From assembly GCF_009695915.1 (NCBI RefSeq), contig NZ_VUMZ01000004.1, positions 186,001 through 250,000 on the forward strand: 64,000 bases of DNA. The letters are read 5' to 3'. Shown in pieces: positions 16,648 to 25,535 of the stretch; within the stretch, counting starts at the first letter, position 1, and every line of letters begins with the position of its first letter. The translations under genes and the position numbers were made by a program. The notes under the pieces were generated by a model. The model did no database searches. It had not been told where the DNA came from and worked only from the letters and a program-made list of their open reading frames with translations. This stretch comes from Hornefia butyriciproducens. Lineage in GTDB: Bacteria > Bacillota > Clostridia > Peptostreptococcales > Anaerovoracaceae.

Positions 16648-17262
16648 TCACCGCCTCAGAATCGCCTGCACCGGGCATTCCTCAAAGCACCGCCCGCAGT
16701 GAAGACAGTGCTCCTGCATGATCCGGAACGGCGTGCCTTCTTCAATACATTGCTGTGGACATCCGCGGAGACATTTGCCGCAGCCGATACAGGCGTCGGA
16801 AATCACAAATCCTTTTTCCGAAACCTCACCGCCTCCTACCGGAAAGCTCTCCCGGCTGATGGGAGTAACGCCCAGATCGAAAAATTCCACATTTCCGCAG
16901 TCAATCACAAAAGGCTCCAGGACATAACGGCTCTCGCCGGGATAGACATCGTTCATCGACGGATTTTCCTCAAAGATACGGTCGATCCACTCTTTCTGAT
17001 TTGCCAGTCTGCGCGCCCGGCCGTTCAGTCTCACCATCTGAAATTCAGGAGTAAGTGCAGTTACCGCCACGTTCCCATCCCGCTCCAGCTGCTGATAAAA
17101 ATCCTTTCCTCGACTGGTGCAGAAATACAGGCGTTCTCCCTCCACCAGCATCACATCAATGATCCGCACCTGTGGTTTTCCGACTTCGTCAACGGTGGCA
17201 AACGCCACATCCTTTATTTTCCGTAAAACCTCAAGGCAATTCCGTGCATTCATTTCGCTCAT
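16648..17262 (-). CDS. PNPOx-like flavin protein fused to a 2x[4Fe-4S] ferredoxin
   Basis: 204 aa. Residues 1-125 form a split-barrel of the pyridoxamine-phosphate-oxidase-like type (FATVDEVGKPQVRIIDVM, LYFCTSRGKDFYQQL), which binds FMN or F420-like cofactors. Residues 150-204 hold two ferredoxin motifs, CIGCGKCLRGCP and CLHCGRCFEECP. Such fusions in anaerobes probably transfer electrons between ferredoxin and a flavin substrate; the reaction is unknown. It is the first gene of the operon with the Opu transporter (six-base gap), an unexpected pairing that may imply that the imported compound is a redox substrate, for example an N-methylated amine. Start from GAAGGGAG. Confidence 0.85.
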   Translation of the reverse strand: MSEMNARNCLEVLRKIKDVAFATVDEVGKPQVRIIDVMLVEGERLYFCTSRGKDFYQQLERDGNVAVTALTPEFQMVRLNGRARRLANQKEWIDRIFEENPSMNDVYPGESRYVLEPFVIDCGNVEFFDLGVTPISRESFPVGGGEVSEKGFVISDACIGCGKCLRGCPQQCIEEGTPFRIMQEHCLHCGRCFEECPVQAILRR

Positions 17263-17305
17263 GTCACTATGCTCCCTTCTGCTCGGCGATTCGTTTTATA
17301 CCTGT

Positions 17306-17334
17306 AATATACATCATTTCATAATTGTTGTCAA
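17306..17334 (-). promoter_or_regulatory. Promoter of the PNPOx-ferredoxin / Opu operon
   Basis: Minus strand: TTGACA, 17-base spacer, TATATT, about 45 bases before the ATG at 17262. Confidence 0.75.
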
Positions 17335-17407
17335 TATTTTTATTACAAGTTTTTGCCTGATCCCCTGCGCATCCGATTGCAACGCCCAAGACCGGGCGCA
17401 AACAAAA

Positions 17408-17438
17408 GGCGGATCCGCTCTGCAACAGCGAATCCGCC
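17408..17438 (-). terminator. Terminator of the cobalamin-riboswitch operon
   Basis: GGCGGAT pairs with ATCCGCC; on the minus strand the hairpin is followed by TTTTGTTTG. It lies about 100 bases after the stop codon of the last operon gene (17539). Downstream of that gene, GCGGCGAGAATTT occurs twice (17447-17500). Confidence 0.65.
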
Positions 17439-17538
17439 CGGCTGTTGCGGCGAGAATTTCGTTTCCGCGGCACAGCTGACATCGCGACTCTTTGCCGCGG
17501 CGAGAATTTTGGTTCTGCGCCGCGGCGGGGGCATCGTC

Positions 17539-20500
17539 TTACTTTATTCTGACCTTCTTGAAGGTCTCTTCGCCGATATAGGTTTTTCCCTTGTACTTTC
17601 TGTACGGGGATGTCTTTACGTAATAATATTTTTTCGGCTTGAGGCCTTTAACTGTGTATTTCTCCTTTCCGGTCGTCTTCTTTTTGCTCCTGCTCATGCT
17701 TTTCGAGGCGGAGTACAGGATGCGGAAGCCGGAGGCTTTCCCGGTCTTCTTCATCCGGAGTGTCATTTTCTTCTTGCCCGCCTGAATCTTCAGGGATGTC
17801 TTTCCGACAAAGCAGTAGACGCTGCTGTATGCCCCTGTTCCGGCGCGGTTTTTCGCCGCGCACCTGATTTCATACAGACCGTACTTGGAAAGGCCTTTCA
17901 GGGTCAGGCTATTTCCGCTCACATCCCGACTGCTCCATTTGCTGCTGCCGGCCCTCCTCCAGGCAATCCGGCAGCTGTCGGCGCCGCTGACCGCCTTCCA
18001 CGACAGAACGATCTTTTTCTTTGAGGCGCTCACATCCGCAGCGACGCCCGTCACACGTCCGGGCACGGTTTTGTCGATTGTAAAGACAAAGGACTTTGTC
18101 GCGCTCCTGACATTATTTTTGACAGCATACGCCTTGACCGTCACGGTTTTCTTCCGTCCCTTATCCACAGAAATGAGGAAAGGTTTATCATAGACGGTCG
18201 TATCATTATTTTCACTGGTCGTATAAATGATGGAAGCGCCTTTTGTTCCCGTCGAAAGACTGATCGTCTTATCCTCCCCGTACGTTCCCGGAACCGGAGA
18301 AACCGCTACATCCTGAACCGATCCTGCCTCTACGCGAACACGGATCTGCACGTTCAGACTGACCCCCGCCGTCTCCACGCCGGATGGAAGTTCCACCTTT
18401 CCGTTCACAATGAATTCCTGTTCAGAAACGACGTCCGGATCATACATCAGCTCCTTCGTATCCCAGCTGACGCCGCACCGGAGTGTCCTGCCGCTGTTCA
18501 GCCTTACGGAGGCGCCCACGCTCCGCAGCCGCGTCCGGAGCGACGACTCGGAAATGCCGCTGGCAAGACCGGTCAGTTCGGACTTCTCCAGCGTGATTCC
18601 TTCCACGGATCCGTCCGCGATCTGTGCCGCCGGCGTCAGACAGCAGACCGCGAAGCTGCCGTCATCGCCGACGGTGATTTTGCCCTCCGTGTATTTTCCG
18701 TCAATCAGGAACCGCACCGGGCAGCTGTCGCTGAAGGTATATCCTTCCTTAAGCTTCAGTTCCACTGACGCCGTACAGGCACCTTCTCCTGACGGAGTGT
18801 CGACTACGGTATCTCCGCTTTTCCAGACCACTGTTCCGGCAGAGACGCCGTCCGAAAGGGAAACGGCGGATGTCGTTAGCAGTTCTCCGAACGCCGGACG
18901 CGCAATTCCGGCGATTTCAACGGCGGTGATTTCCGTACCCTCCGCAAAGGTCTTCTGAACCGTAATACTGCCGTCCTCGTTCAGCGTACCCGCCGCATAG
19001 TTCTGATTCCCCAAATCGGCAATTACCGTTCCGGCAAATCGCTTTGTCTCCCGTGCGGCACTGTCAAGCTCAGCCTCCACTGTAACCCTGTTTCCGTTCC
19101 ATGTAACTTTACGAATCTTCACATCCTTCGTCCCGGAGGAAACTGTTCCCGTCCCGGCTTCCGTCCTGCCCAGCCCTGTGATTTCAATCCTGTCTACCGC
19201 CTGACGCAGGTCAATCGTGTAACTGAAATCGACTGTACCGCTGTTCCTGTAACCGGAGCCTGCGGAAATCGCACGAATCCGGTAACTGATTTTTCTGCCG
19301 TTTTCGCCCAGCGTAATCGGTCTGTCGAAGGCCGCGCTGCTGCTCTTCGGCCTGGCAACGGCGGAGACATCCGATCCGTCCCGGTTATATTCATAATGAA
19401 CCTTCGCGCCGGAGGACGCTGTGGACAGTACGATGTTCTTCTTCACAAAGTAAGTGCCGCTCTCTGTATCGGACATCGGCTTTTCCGCCTGCGGCTCCTC
19501 CACAATGATATGCGTGTGCGCTCTCTTGCTGACCGTACCGTCGGAATACCTCGCCCAGATTTCCGCTGTGCCGGCGCTGCCTGCGGATACATTTCCGCGG
19601 GAATCCACCGACGCTACGCCGGGATCCGTGCTTTCCCACGTGCAGTCCTCTGTCACATCCCGACCCTGCCACATCGCGGTCAGCGCCTTTGACCGCTGAT
19701 TTCCCGCGGAATACAGAGTGACAATCCCGGGATGCAGAATCAGCGGTTCTTCGCCGACCTCAAGATGCTCCTTACCGCGAACCAGAGTAACGTTATACGA
19801 CTTCGTCACATTTCCTCCCGCCGAAGTCACGATCACCTTTACCGTCGCAGAGGATTTATTCTTCACCCAGTACACCGGGTATCTTATATTGCCGTTGGCC
19901 GCCGTGAACGCTGTTATTGTGCCGTCCTCACTGAGACCTTTCGAGGTGCTGTTTCCTGCATTCTCGACCGGATATACCTTCACCTTCGCATCCTGATCCG
20001 ACTTGCGGATCCACAGATTCAGGAAGGTCTTTTCCTCATTATACGTTCTGCTCACATAATCTGCGACTCCCGCGTCGAAGGCGGGATCATATCCCACGCC
20101 CTCCTGTCCGGCGGCGGAGCTGCTCGTAATAGTCTCAACGCCCGGCGATGTATTCGATGTGTTAATCACCAGTCCTGACAGATTTGCGTCGTCCGACGCC
20201 GAGGAGACAGTGAGACTGTATGTCCGCTTATAGGCGATGCCGTTCTCCGTTTTCGACGCTGTCACGAGAATGCGGTCCCCCTCCGGATCAACAGATACCG
20301 GCATCCGGCCTCCGGCAGTGTACGGCTTATCGTTCACTGTCGCACTGACACCTTCGGGCATATCAAGCGTCACGCTGACCTCTGATGTTTTCGCCGGCGC
20401 ACGCAGTACGTATTTCAGCAGACCGGACTCAAACGCAGTGCTCCATTTCACCTCGTCATCCTTCACCTTCACACTGATATCCTTCAGCCATGCTTTGTTC

Positions 20501-21951
20501 GTGGAAATCGCCATGAGATAGCCGCTGTCGTTCTTGATGTAAATTGTCCCGTCTCTGTCACAGCACAAAGGACTGATGCAGTACTGCTGCATCTCAAGCT
20601 CAGGCCGGAACAGAAGCTTTGCGGACGGGCGGCTGCTGTCGTCATAGGAGGAAACACTCAGATCATCCTCCAGATAATAGATTCCGCCCGGGAACGCGTT
20701 AAACGTGAAGTAGAGCCGCACTTTGTTCCTGTTCCCCTTCTCCACCTTCAGCAGCGGCGCCGCCTGCGGGTAGCCCGGAACTGCAGCCGTGTACAGAAGA
20801 GAGCCTGCGCCTTCCGCTTCAGAAAGCATTTCATCGTTCCGGAGCACAGCGAACAAATGACCGCCATCTGCGCTGAACTGGCCGCCGGCGCCTGCCACGC
20901 CCACATAGATCCGGCCGCCGTAGACCACCGGCGATGCGGTCATCATTCCATTGAACGGCATCGTATATTTGGAGAAAGAATCGTGATCGAAAGTTCCGTC
21001 GTCATTCAGCTTTACCTTGCAAAGCCAGCCTCCCTTTGTCGTAAAATACAGCCACCCGTCGTGATGAACGATGGTGCTGCGGATATCTCCGCGGATCTCC
21101 GTAATTTTATCAATAATGTCCCCGGTTCTCAGATCCGCAGAATAGAGAATCGCGGTTTTCGTATACGCAGAGGAACCGGTGTCGGCAAAAGTATTATTCT
21201 GCCCGTCGTCGGAGCCGAAGATCAGGGCTTTTTCTGACGCATAGGCGCCGGCCCAGTAGAATCCGCGGGGCGTATCTCCGCTCTTCTGATGAACGGTTTC
21301 GGACGGTCTGAACTCCCATACCGTCTTCCCGGTTTCCCAGTCGAGGGCGTAATATACGCCGTCATCTGTTTCCGTCTCCCAGATTCCCGTATACACCAGA
21401 CCGTCCCTGTATGTGATGGGGCTCAGCGTCTGCGTATACTTGTATTCCCTGCTGGTCCATTTAATGGAAAGATCCTCGGCACTGAGGCAGGCGATCCGTC
21501 CGTTCAGAATCGGGACGTAAAGCTGATTATGCTCTTCGTCATAGGTGATCGGATTCATCGCGTAACCGACATTCAGCAGCAGTTCGTCGCTGACTGCGAC
21601 CGTCTCTCCTGTCTTCTTGCTGAGTTTATATACATTCTGACTCGACGCGGTGTACAGACAGCCGTCGATAATCAGCGGCGGCGTGAACGACGTGGTATAC
21701 CCCTGAACCATCTGACGTCCCCACTTCAGTGAAGTTTCGCTGTAGCCGGCCGGCAGATTCCGGTCGGTTACCACGCCGTTGTTTTCCGCACTGTTCTGGA
21801 ACCGTCCCCATTCCACATCGTGTGCCGCAGCCCATGCAATCTGCGGGGCCGCCAGCCAGGCGATTCCGCTCAGGCAGACGGCCAGCAGCAGAATCGTCAG
21901 AGTCCTTCTGCCCGGACGAGTGCCGCACGGCACGTTATTCTCTCTCATCAT
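17539..21951 (-). CDS. Giant exported protein: PQQ-like propeller, cadherin-like, Ig-like and Fn3 domains
   Basis: 1470 aa. Signal peptide ends near residue 42 (QIAWAAA). Residues about 45-480 carry PQQ-type beta-propeller blades (LYTASSQNVYKLSKKTGETV, VYYALDWETGKTVWEF). Then come cadherin-like beta-sandwich repeats (about 480-730), a bacterial Ig-like domain (about 730-815), chitobiase C-terminal-like domains (about 820-910 and 1210-1290), and two Fn3-like domains to the Lys-rich C-terminus. No sortase motif or C-terminal helix, so it may be secreted or held by charge. Last gene of the cobalamin-riboswitch operon, 18 bases after the DUF4430 gene; AGGAGGG supports the start. Binding or display role likely; ligand unknown. 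Confidence 0.85.
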   Translation of the reverse strand: MMRENNVPCGTRPGRRTLTILLLAVCLSGIAWLAAPQIAWAAAHDVEWGRFQNSAENNGVVTDRNLPAGYSETSLKWGRQMVQGYTTSFTPPLIIDGCLYTASSQNVYKLSKKTGETVAVSDELLLNVGYAMNPITYDEEHNQLYVPILNGRIACLSAEDLSIKWTSREYKYTQTLSPITYRDGLVYTGIWETETDDGVYYALDWETGKTVWEFRPSETVHQKSGDTPRGFYWAGAYASEKALIFGSDDGQNNTFADTGSSAYTKTAILYSADLRTGDIIDKITEIRGDIRSTIVHHDGWLYFTTKGGWLCKVKLNDDGTFDHDSFSKYTMPFNGMMTASPVVYGGRIYVGVAGAGGQFSADGGHLFAVLRNDEMLSEAEGAGSLLYTAAVPGYPQAAPLLKVEKGNRNKVRLYFTFNAFPGGIYYLEDDLSVSSYDDSSRPSAKLLFRPELEMQQYCISPLCCDRDGTIYIKNDSGYLMAISTNKAWLKDISVKVKDDEVKWSTAFESGLLKYVLRAPAKTSEVSVTLDMPEGVSATVNDKPYTAGGRMPVSVDPEGDRILVTASKTENGIAYKRTYSLTVSSASDDANLSGLVINTSNTSPGVETITSSSAAGQEGVGYDPAFDAGVADYVSRTYNEEKTFLNLWIRKSDQDAKVKVYPVENAGNSTSKGLSEDGTITAFTAANGNIRYPVYWVKNKSSATVKVIVTSAGGNVTKSYNVTLVRGKEHLEVGEEPLILHPGIVTLYSAGNQRSKALTAMWQGRDVTEDCTWESTDPGVASVDSRGNVSAGSAGTAEIWARYSDGTVSKRAHTHIIVEEPQAEKPMSDTESGTYFVKKNIVLSTASSGAKVHYEYNRDGSDVSAVARPKSSSAAFDRPITLGENGRKISYRIRAISAGSGYRNSGTVDFSYTIDLRQAVDRIEITGLGRTEAGTGTVSSGTKDVKIRKVTWNGNRVTVEAELDSAARETKRFAGTVIADLGNQNYAAGTLNEDGSITVQKTFAEGTEITAVEIAGIARPAFGELLTTSAVSLSDGVSAGTVVWKSGDTVVDTPSGEGACTASVELKLKEGYTFSDSCPVRFLIDGKYTEGKITVGDDGSFAVCCLTPAAQIADGSVEGITLEKSELTGLASGISESSLRTRLRSVGASVRLNSGRTLRCGVSWDTKELMYDPDVVSEQEFIVNGKVELPSGVETAGVSLNVQIRVRVEAGSVQDVAVSPVPGTYGEDKTISLSTGTKGASIIYTTSENNDTTVYDKPFLISVDKGRKKTVTVKAYAVKNNVRSATKSFVFTIDKTVPGRVTGVAADVSASKKKIVLSWKAVSGADSCRIAWRRAGSSKWSSRDVSGNSLTLKGLSKYGLYEIRCAAKNRAGTGAYSSVYCFVGKTSLKIQAGKKKMTLRMKKTGKASGFRILYSASKSMSRSKKKTTGKEKYTVKGLKPKKYYYVKTSPYRKYKGKTYIGEETFKKVRIK

Positions 21952-21969
21952 CTTCCCTCCTGCTGATAA

Positions 21970-23163
21970 TCAGTATACATTCTGTGAAAGTGCGAAGAAT
22001 ACCCGGATTTCATCGCCGTCCTCCGGAACGCAGGAACCGATTCCCACGCCCGGTCTTTCGCCGTTCACACTGTACATCCATCCGGATGTGCTGTAAAAGT
22101 CCTTTTCCCGAATCCGGTCCTTACTCTGCTTGTCCGGATCCTTTTCGGTCGCCCGTTCCTCTCTGAGCTTCGCTCTCGCAGCTTCGGAAATCTTCCATCC
22201 GTTCGCTATTCCGGGTTTTCCGATCGCCGCCAGATATCCGCGGGAAATCACATAGTTGTATCCGCCCTCGTCGAGCGCTGTTTTCAGAAGCTCCTCCACT
22301 GACTCGCCGTCAGTGATATCGACTTTCCGGGACATCAGCGTGCCGAGGCCGATCACAGACGCGCTTACGGTCACTGTGACTGTTCCCGTCGCTTCCGCTT
22401 TCTTGCCTGTGTCACAGGTAATCCATCTGGTCACGGTACGTTTCTTCCCGTTTCGGTCAACGGCGGTGATTTTAAATGTATTCTTCCCGTCCTGAAGCAC
22501 CGGCCGGAAATATGTCCTTGTTCCGGCGGCGCCGGTACTGCGGATCGTCACGCCGTTGCAGGTCACGGTGAAGATCCCGTCTCCCACCGAGTAGACGGGA
22601 ATATTTCTGCCCTTGCTGTCAGTCGCCGTAACCCAGAATTTCCCGGATTTTCCGTTAATCTCATCACCGCTGATGAGACTGGTGGTAATCGATGGCAGTT
22701 CTGCCTTCTCATCCTCCGTTAAATTTTTTTCCGCCTCGCTGTCTCTTTCTCTGTTTCTGACATCCTCCGGATCATCCGTCTCAGGCGCGTCCGGATCCTC
22801 TGTCTTTCCGCCGGGCGTTCCGCTGTCCCCCGGTTCACGATTCGTGTTCTTTACGTCCTTTACCGGAACAGAATCATCCTCCTGAGTTTTCTTCTGCTCG
22901 TCCTGCCTTTTCTGCTGTTCCTCCGCAAGCTTCTTTGCTCTGGCCTTTTCAGTCTTATCGTGAGCCTTCGCCTGTTGGCTGTCGATGACATATCCCTTTC
23001 CGTTCAGATATACCTGGGACCGGCTCAGCTCTGTCCGATCTGTTTTATCCGACGGAACGTAAGGCTTCTGCGCATGCAAAACCAGGCCGGCCGCAATGAT
23101 CATCACTGCAGCCAGCCCTAGAACGAAAAATCCGTATTTTCGTTTTCTCTTTCTTTCCATCAC
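21970..23163 (-). CDS. Membrane-anchored DUF4430 (transcobalamin-like) protein
   Basis: 397 aa; a GTG followed directly by ATG after AAAGGAA. One N-terminal helix (about 10-31) without an obvious cleavage site, so probably an anchor. A Glu/Lys/Asp-rich stalk (about 60-155) holds the C-terminal domains off the membrane: an Ig-like domain (about 155-265) and a DUF4430 domain (about 268-397; VTVTVSASVIGLGTLMSRKV ... STSGWMYSVNGERPGVGIG ... EDGDEIRVFFA). DUF4430 resembles the C-terminal domain of intrinsic factor and transcobalamin, which clamps cobalamin. In a cobalamin-riboswitch operon this suggests a cell-surface corrinoid binder. No other cobalamin-binding domain is seen in the protein. Confidence 0.85.
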   Translation of the reverse strand: MMERKRKRKYGFFVLGLAAVMIIAAGLVLHAQKPYVPSDKTDRTELSRSQVYLNGKGYVIDSQQAKAHDKTEKARAKKLAEEQQKRQDEQKKTQEDDSVPVKDVKNTNREPGDSGTPGGKTEDPDAPETDDPEDVRNRERDSEAEKNLTEDEKAELPSITTSLISGDEINGKSGKFWVTATDSKGRNIPVYSVGDGIFTVTCNGVTIRSTGAAGTRTYFRPVLQDGKNTFKITAVDRNGKKRTVTRWITCDTGKKAEATGTVTVTVSASVIGLGTLMSRKVDITDGESVEELLKTALDEGGYNYVISRGYLAAIGKPGIANGWKISEAARAKLREERATEKDPDKQSKDRIREKDFYSTSGWMYSVNGERPGVGIGSCVPEDGDEIRVFFALSQNVY

Positions 23164-23232
23164 CCAGGGTTCCTTTGTCTGTTTATTTCCGTTCTTCCCC
23201 TTTTCTTTTCAGCGGCGCACCGCCCAAACGCC

Positions 23233-25524
23233 TTATCTGCACCGGACGCTCTTCGTATCGCTCCATTTGCCGAACACCTTTTTCCCGTCGATTACGGTGC
23301 AGCACCGGATGCGGAAATAGTATTTTTTCCCTTTTTTCAAGGTCTTTGTTTTCGCCGTCAGGGTCGTGTTGTTCTTTGTCACCTTCAGCGTCGCATACTT
23401 TCCGCCCTTCTTCTTATACTGCACCTGATACCCGTCCGCCTTGCTGTTTCGCTTCCAGGAGAGGATTCCTTTCCGGCTCTTCACAGACGCCTTGAGTCCT
23501 GTCACGCGCAGGCCCTCCGCCTCTTTCCGGGCGGCCTTTTCAAGCTTCGCTGCATATTCGGCAGCCTTGCGTTCCGCGGCTTCCTTTTCCTTCGTCAGCG
23601 CCTCCAGAGCCGCTTTATTTTTCGCCGCCTCTTCAGCCCTTACGACCGTTTCCTCAATGTCCCCGAGAGCAGAGGCTGTGATTTCCGCTACGGCCTCAAC
23701 GCTCGCCGCTTCATTGATTTTCTTTTCCGCGTTTTTCGCAATCAGAGAAATCTCGTTTCTGAGTTCTCCTTCCGGCACGGCCGCGACTTTTTCTTCAAGC
23801 TGCTTCGCCGCGTCCTCCCGTGCCGACTTCAGCGCTTTTTCGACTGCCGCATCGGAATCGAGTTTCGCCTGTTTCAGCTTATCGATCTCCTCCTTCAGAT
23901 TTGCCAGTGAGGCGTCCACAGCCTCCTCGGTTTCAGCTCCGCTGATTTCTCCGAGGCCGTTCAGAAGCAGGCTTGCGCCCTTTGAAGCATCGAGCTTGTT
24001 CTCATTATCCCGGTAATAGTTTATCGCTTCCTCCTGTGCGGATTTTTTCCTGTCCGCCAGAAGCTGGCTGATGGTTTTAATCTTGTCGATCTCACGCTGT
24101 GCTTTCGCCAGAGCGCTGTCCGCGCTGTCCTTGTCAGCTGCTTTGTCAATCGCAGTCTCACCTTCGCCGATCGCTTTCGCCAGTGCCGTCTGCTGCTCCG
24201 GCTTGTACAAAGAAGTGTCTCTGTATTTTTTCAGAGCAAGTCTGAGCGCATCCTTGTAAAGATCCAGTTCTGAAGCCGGCGTTGAGGACATTACCGCTAC
24301 AGAGTCCTTTCCCTCCAGTTTTTTCGCCTCTTCTCCCGTCGGCACATAACGGTCGTCCACATATGCGCTTACCTTGAAGCTGTATTCTGATCTGGAGTCG
24401 AGACCGCTGATCTCTCTGCCCGCAGAATCGGCAGCCACGGATTTCCATTTGCTGTCATCGCTTTTTTTGTATTTCACAAAATATCCGTCGGCACCCTTCA
24501 CGGCGTCCCATTTCAGTTCAACGGACTGATCCGTAGTGCTTTCACACCGCAGACCCGTGACCTGTCCGGGAGATACCTCCACGACGCTGACCGGCGGCGC
24601 GACACATGCAGAATCGGCGCCCTGATCCTCCTGATACCGGAAATCCGGTCCGCCGGAAAGATAGTACACGCCCGGGTCTTCAAACTTCGCTGTGAACGCT
24701 CCCTTGTCATCTGTCACATATTCCGTCTGCTCCCAGGTTCGTCCGTAATCACTGCTGATGCGAATCGGCTCATGCGCCATCACAGCTCCGGCATTAACCG
24801 TCTCCCCGTTCAGTCCCGCAGAGGTTCCTGAGGAGGTCATTTTCAGTGTAACGGAGGATCCGGCGCTGAGCTTCGGGTTGTTGTTGCTGAAGGTCGCAAA
24901 GGCTCCGTAGTGATAGAAATTCCAGTCGGTGAACATCGCCACATCGATTTCGTCTCCGTCATTCAGAAGAATATAGTCCGAGGTGGCGCCCCAGCCTTTG
25001 GCCATCAGCGGATATTCGTGATTCACGAAATACATCAGATTCTCATCGTGTCCCCAGAACTTCGCCATATACAGACTGGTCGGACTTCCGGTGATCGTCA
25101 GAGCGTCCGTGTTCAGATCACTCTTACTGAACTCGTGTCCCAGATAATACATTCCCAGAGCCTTGAGATACAGCATCAGCAGAGTCGGCTGCTCCACAAT
25201 GACAGAGTTCTTGTATTTCCCGCCTTCCTCGAAGCTGTCCGCCTCAAGCCGGTTAAATTCCTCCAGACCGTAAATTCCCAGAGATGTATAGGAGATCCGG
25301 ACAGGCACTCGCGCGAGCACGGTCTCATCCCGGTCGATCCCTTTCACAAAGTCACTATCATCTGACAAAGTAAAGTACACCGTGATGCCTTCCTCTGCCT
25401 TCTCCTGAGCGTCAGCTCCCGCAAAGGCCATGGCAGGCGCACATGCGACTGCCACGGCAAAGACGAGAAACAGAGTTACGATTCTTTTTGCAATTCTGTT
25501 TTTCTTCATATGAACATTCCTCAT
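23233..25524 (-). CDS. Exported DUF4430-like / Fn3 / coiled-coil protein
   Basis: 763 aa from the ATG at 25524 behind AAGGA; the ATG at 25509 behind GAGGA is an alternative. A signal peptide precedes a domain at about 40-205 whose end (GWGATSDYILLNDGDEIDVA) resembles the Gly-Trp and Asp-Gly-Asp signature of DUF4430. Next: an Ig-like segment, an Fn3 domain (about 325-405, VTGLRCESTTDQSVELKWD), a long charged helical region (about 420-665, Ala/Glu/Lys heptads) probably a coiled-coil stalk, and a C-terminal Lys-rich Fn3 domain ending GKWSDTKSVRCR. No sorting signal. Third gene of the cobalamin-riboswitch operon, 11 bases after its upstream neighbour. Probably an extracellular stalked corrinoid-related binder; unproven. 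Confidence 0.8.
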   Translation of the reverse strand: MRNVHMKKNRIAKRIVTLFLVFAVAVACAPAMAFAGADAQEKAEEGITVYFTLSDDSDFVKGIDRDETVLARVPVRISYTSLGIYGLEEFNRLEADSFEEGGKYKNSVIVEQPTLLMLYLKALGMYYLGHEFSKSDLNTDALTITGSPTSLYMAKFWGHDENLMYFVNHEYPLMAKGWGATSDYILLNDGDEIDVAMFTDWNFYHYGAFATFSNNNPKLSAGSSVTLKMTSSGTSAGLNGETVNAGAVMAHEPIRISSDYGRTWEQTEYVTDDKGAFTAKFEDPGVYYLSGGPDFRYQEDQGADSACVAPPVSVVEVSPGQVTGLRCESTTDQSVELKWDAVKGADGYFVKYKKSDDSKWKSVAADSAGREISGLDSRSEYSFKVSAYVDDRYVPTGEEAKKLEGKDSVAVMSSTPASELDLYKDALRLALKKYRDTSLYKPEQQTALAKAIGEGETAIDKAADKDSADSALAKAQREIDKIKTISQLLADRKKSAQEEAINYYRDNENKLDASKGASLLLNGLGEISGAETEEAVDASLANLKEEIDKLKQAKLDSDAAVEKALKSAREDAAKQLEEKVAAVPEGELRNEISLIAKNAEKKINEAASVEAVAEITASALGDIEETVVRAEEAAKNKAALEALTKEKEAAERKAAEYAAKLEKAARKEAEGLRVTGLKASVKSRKGILSWKRNSKADGYQVQYKKKGGKYATLKVTKNNTTLTAKTKTLKKGKKYYFRIRCCTVIDGKKVFGKWSDTKSVRCR

Positions 25525-25535
25525 CAATGTCCTTC

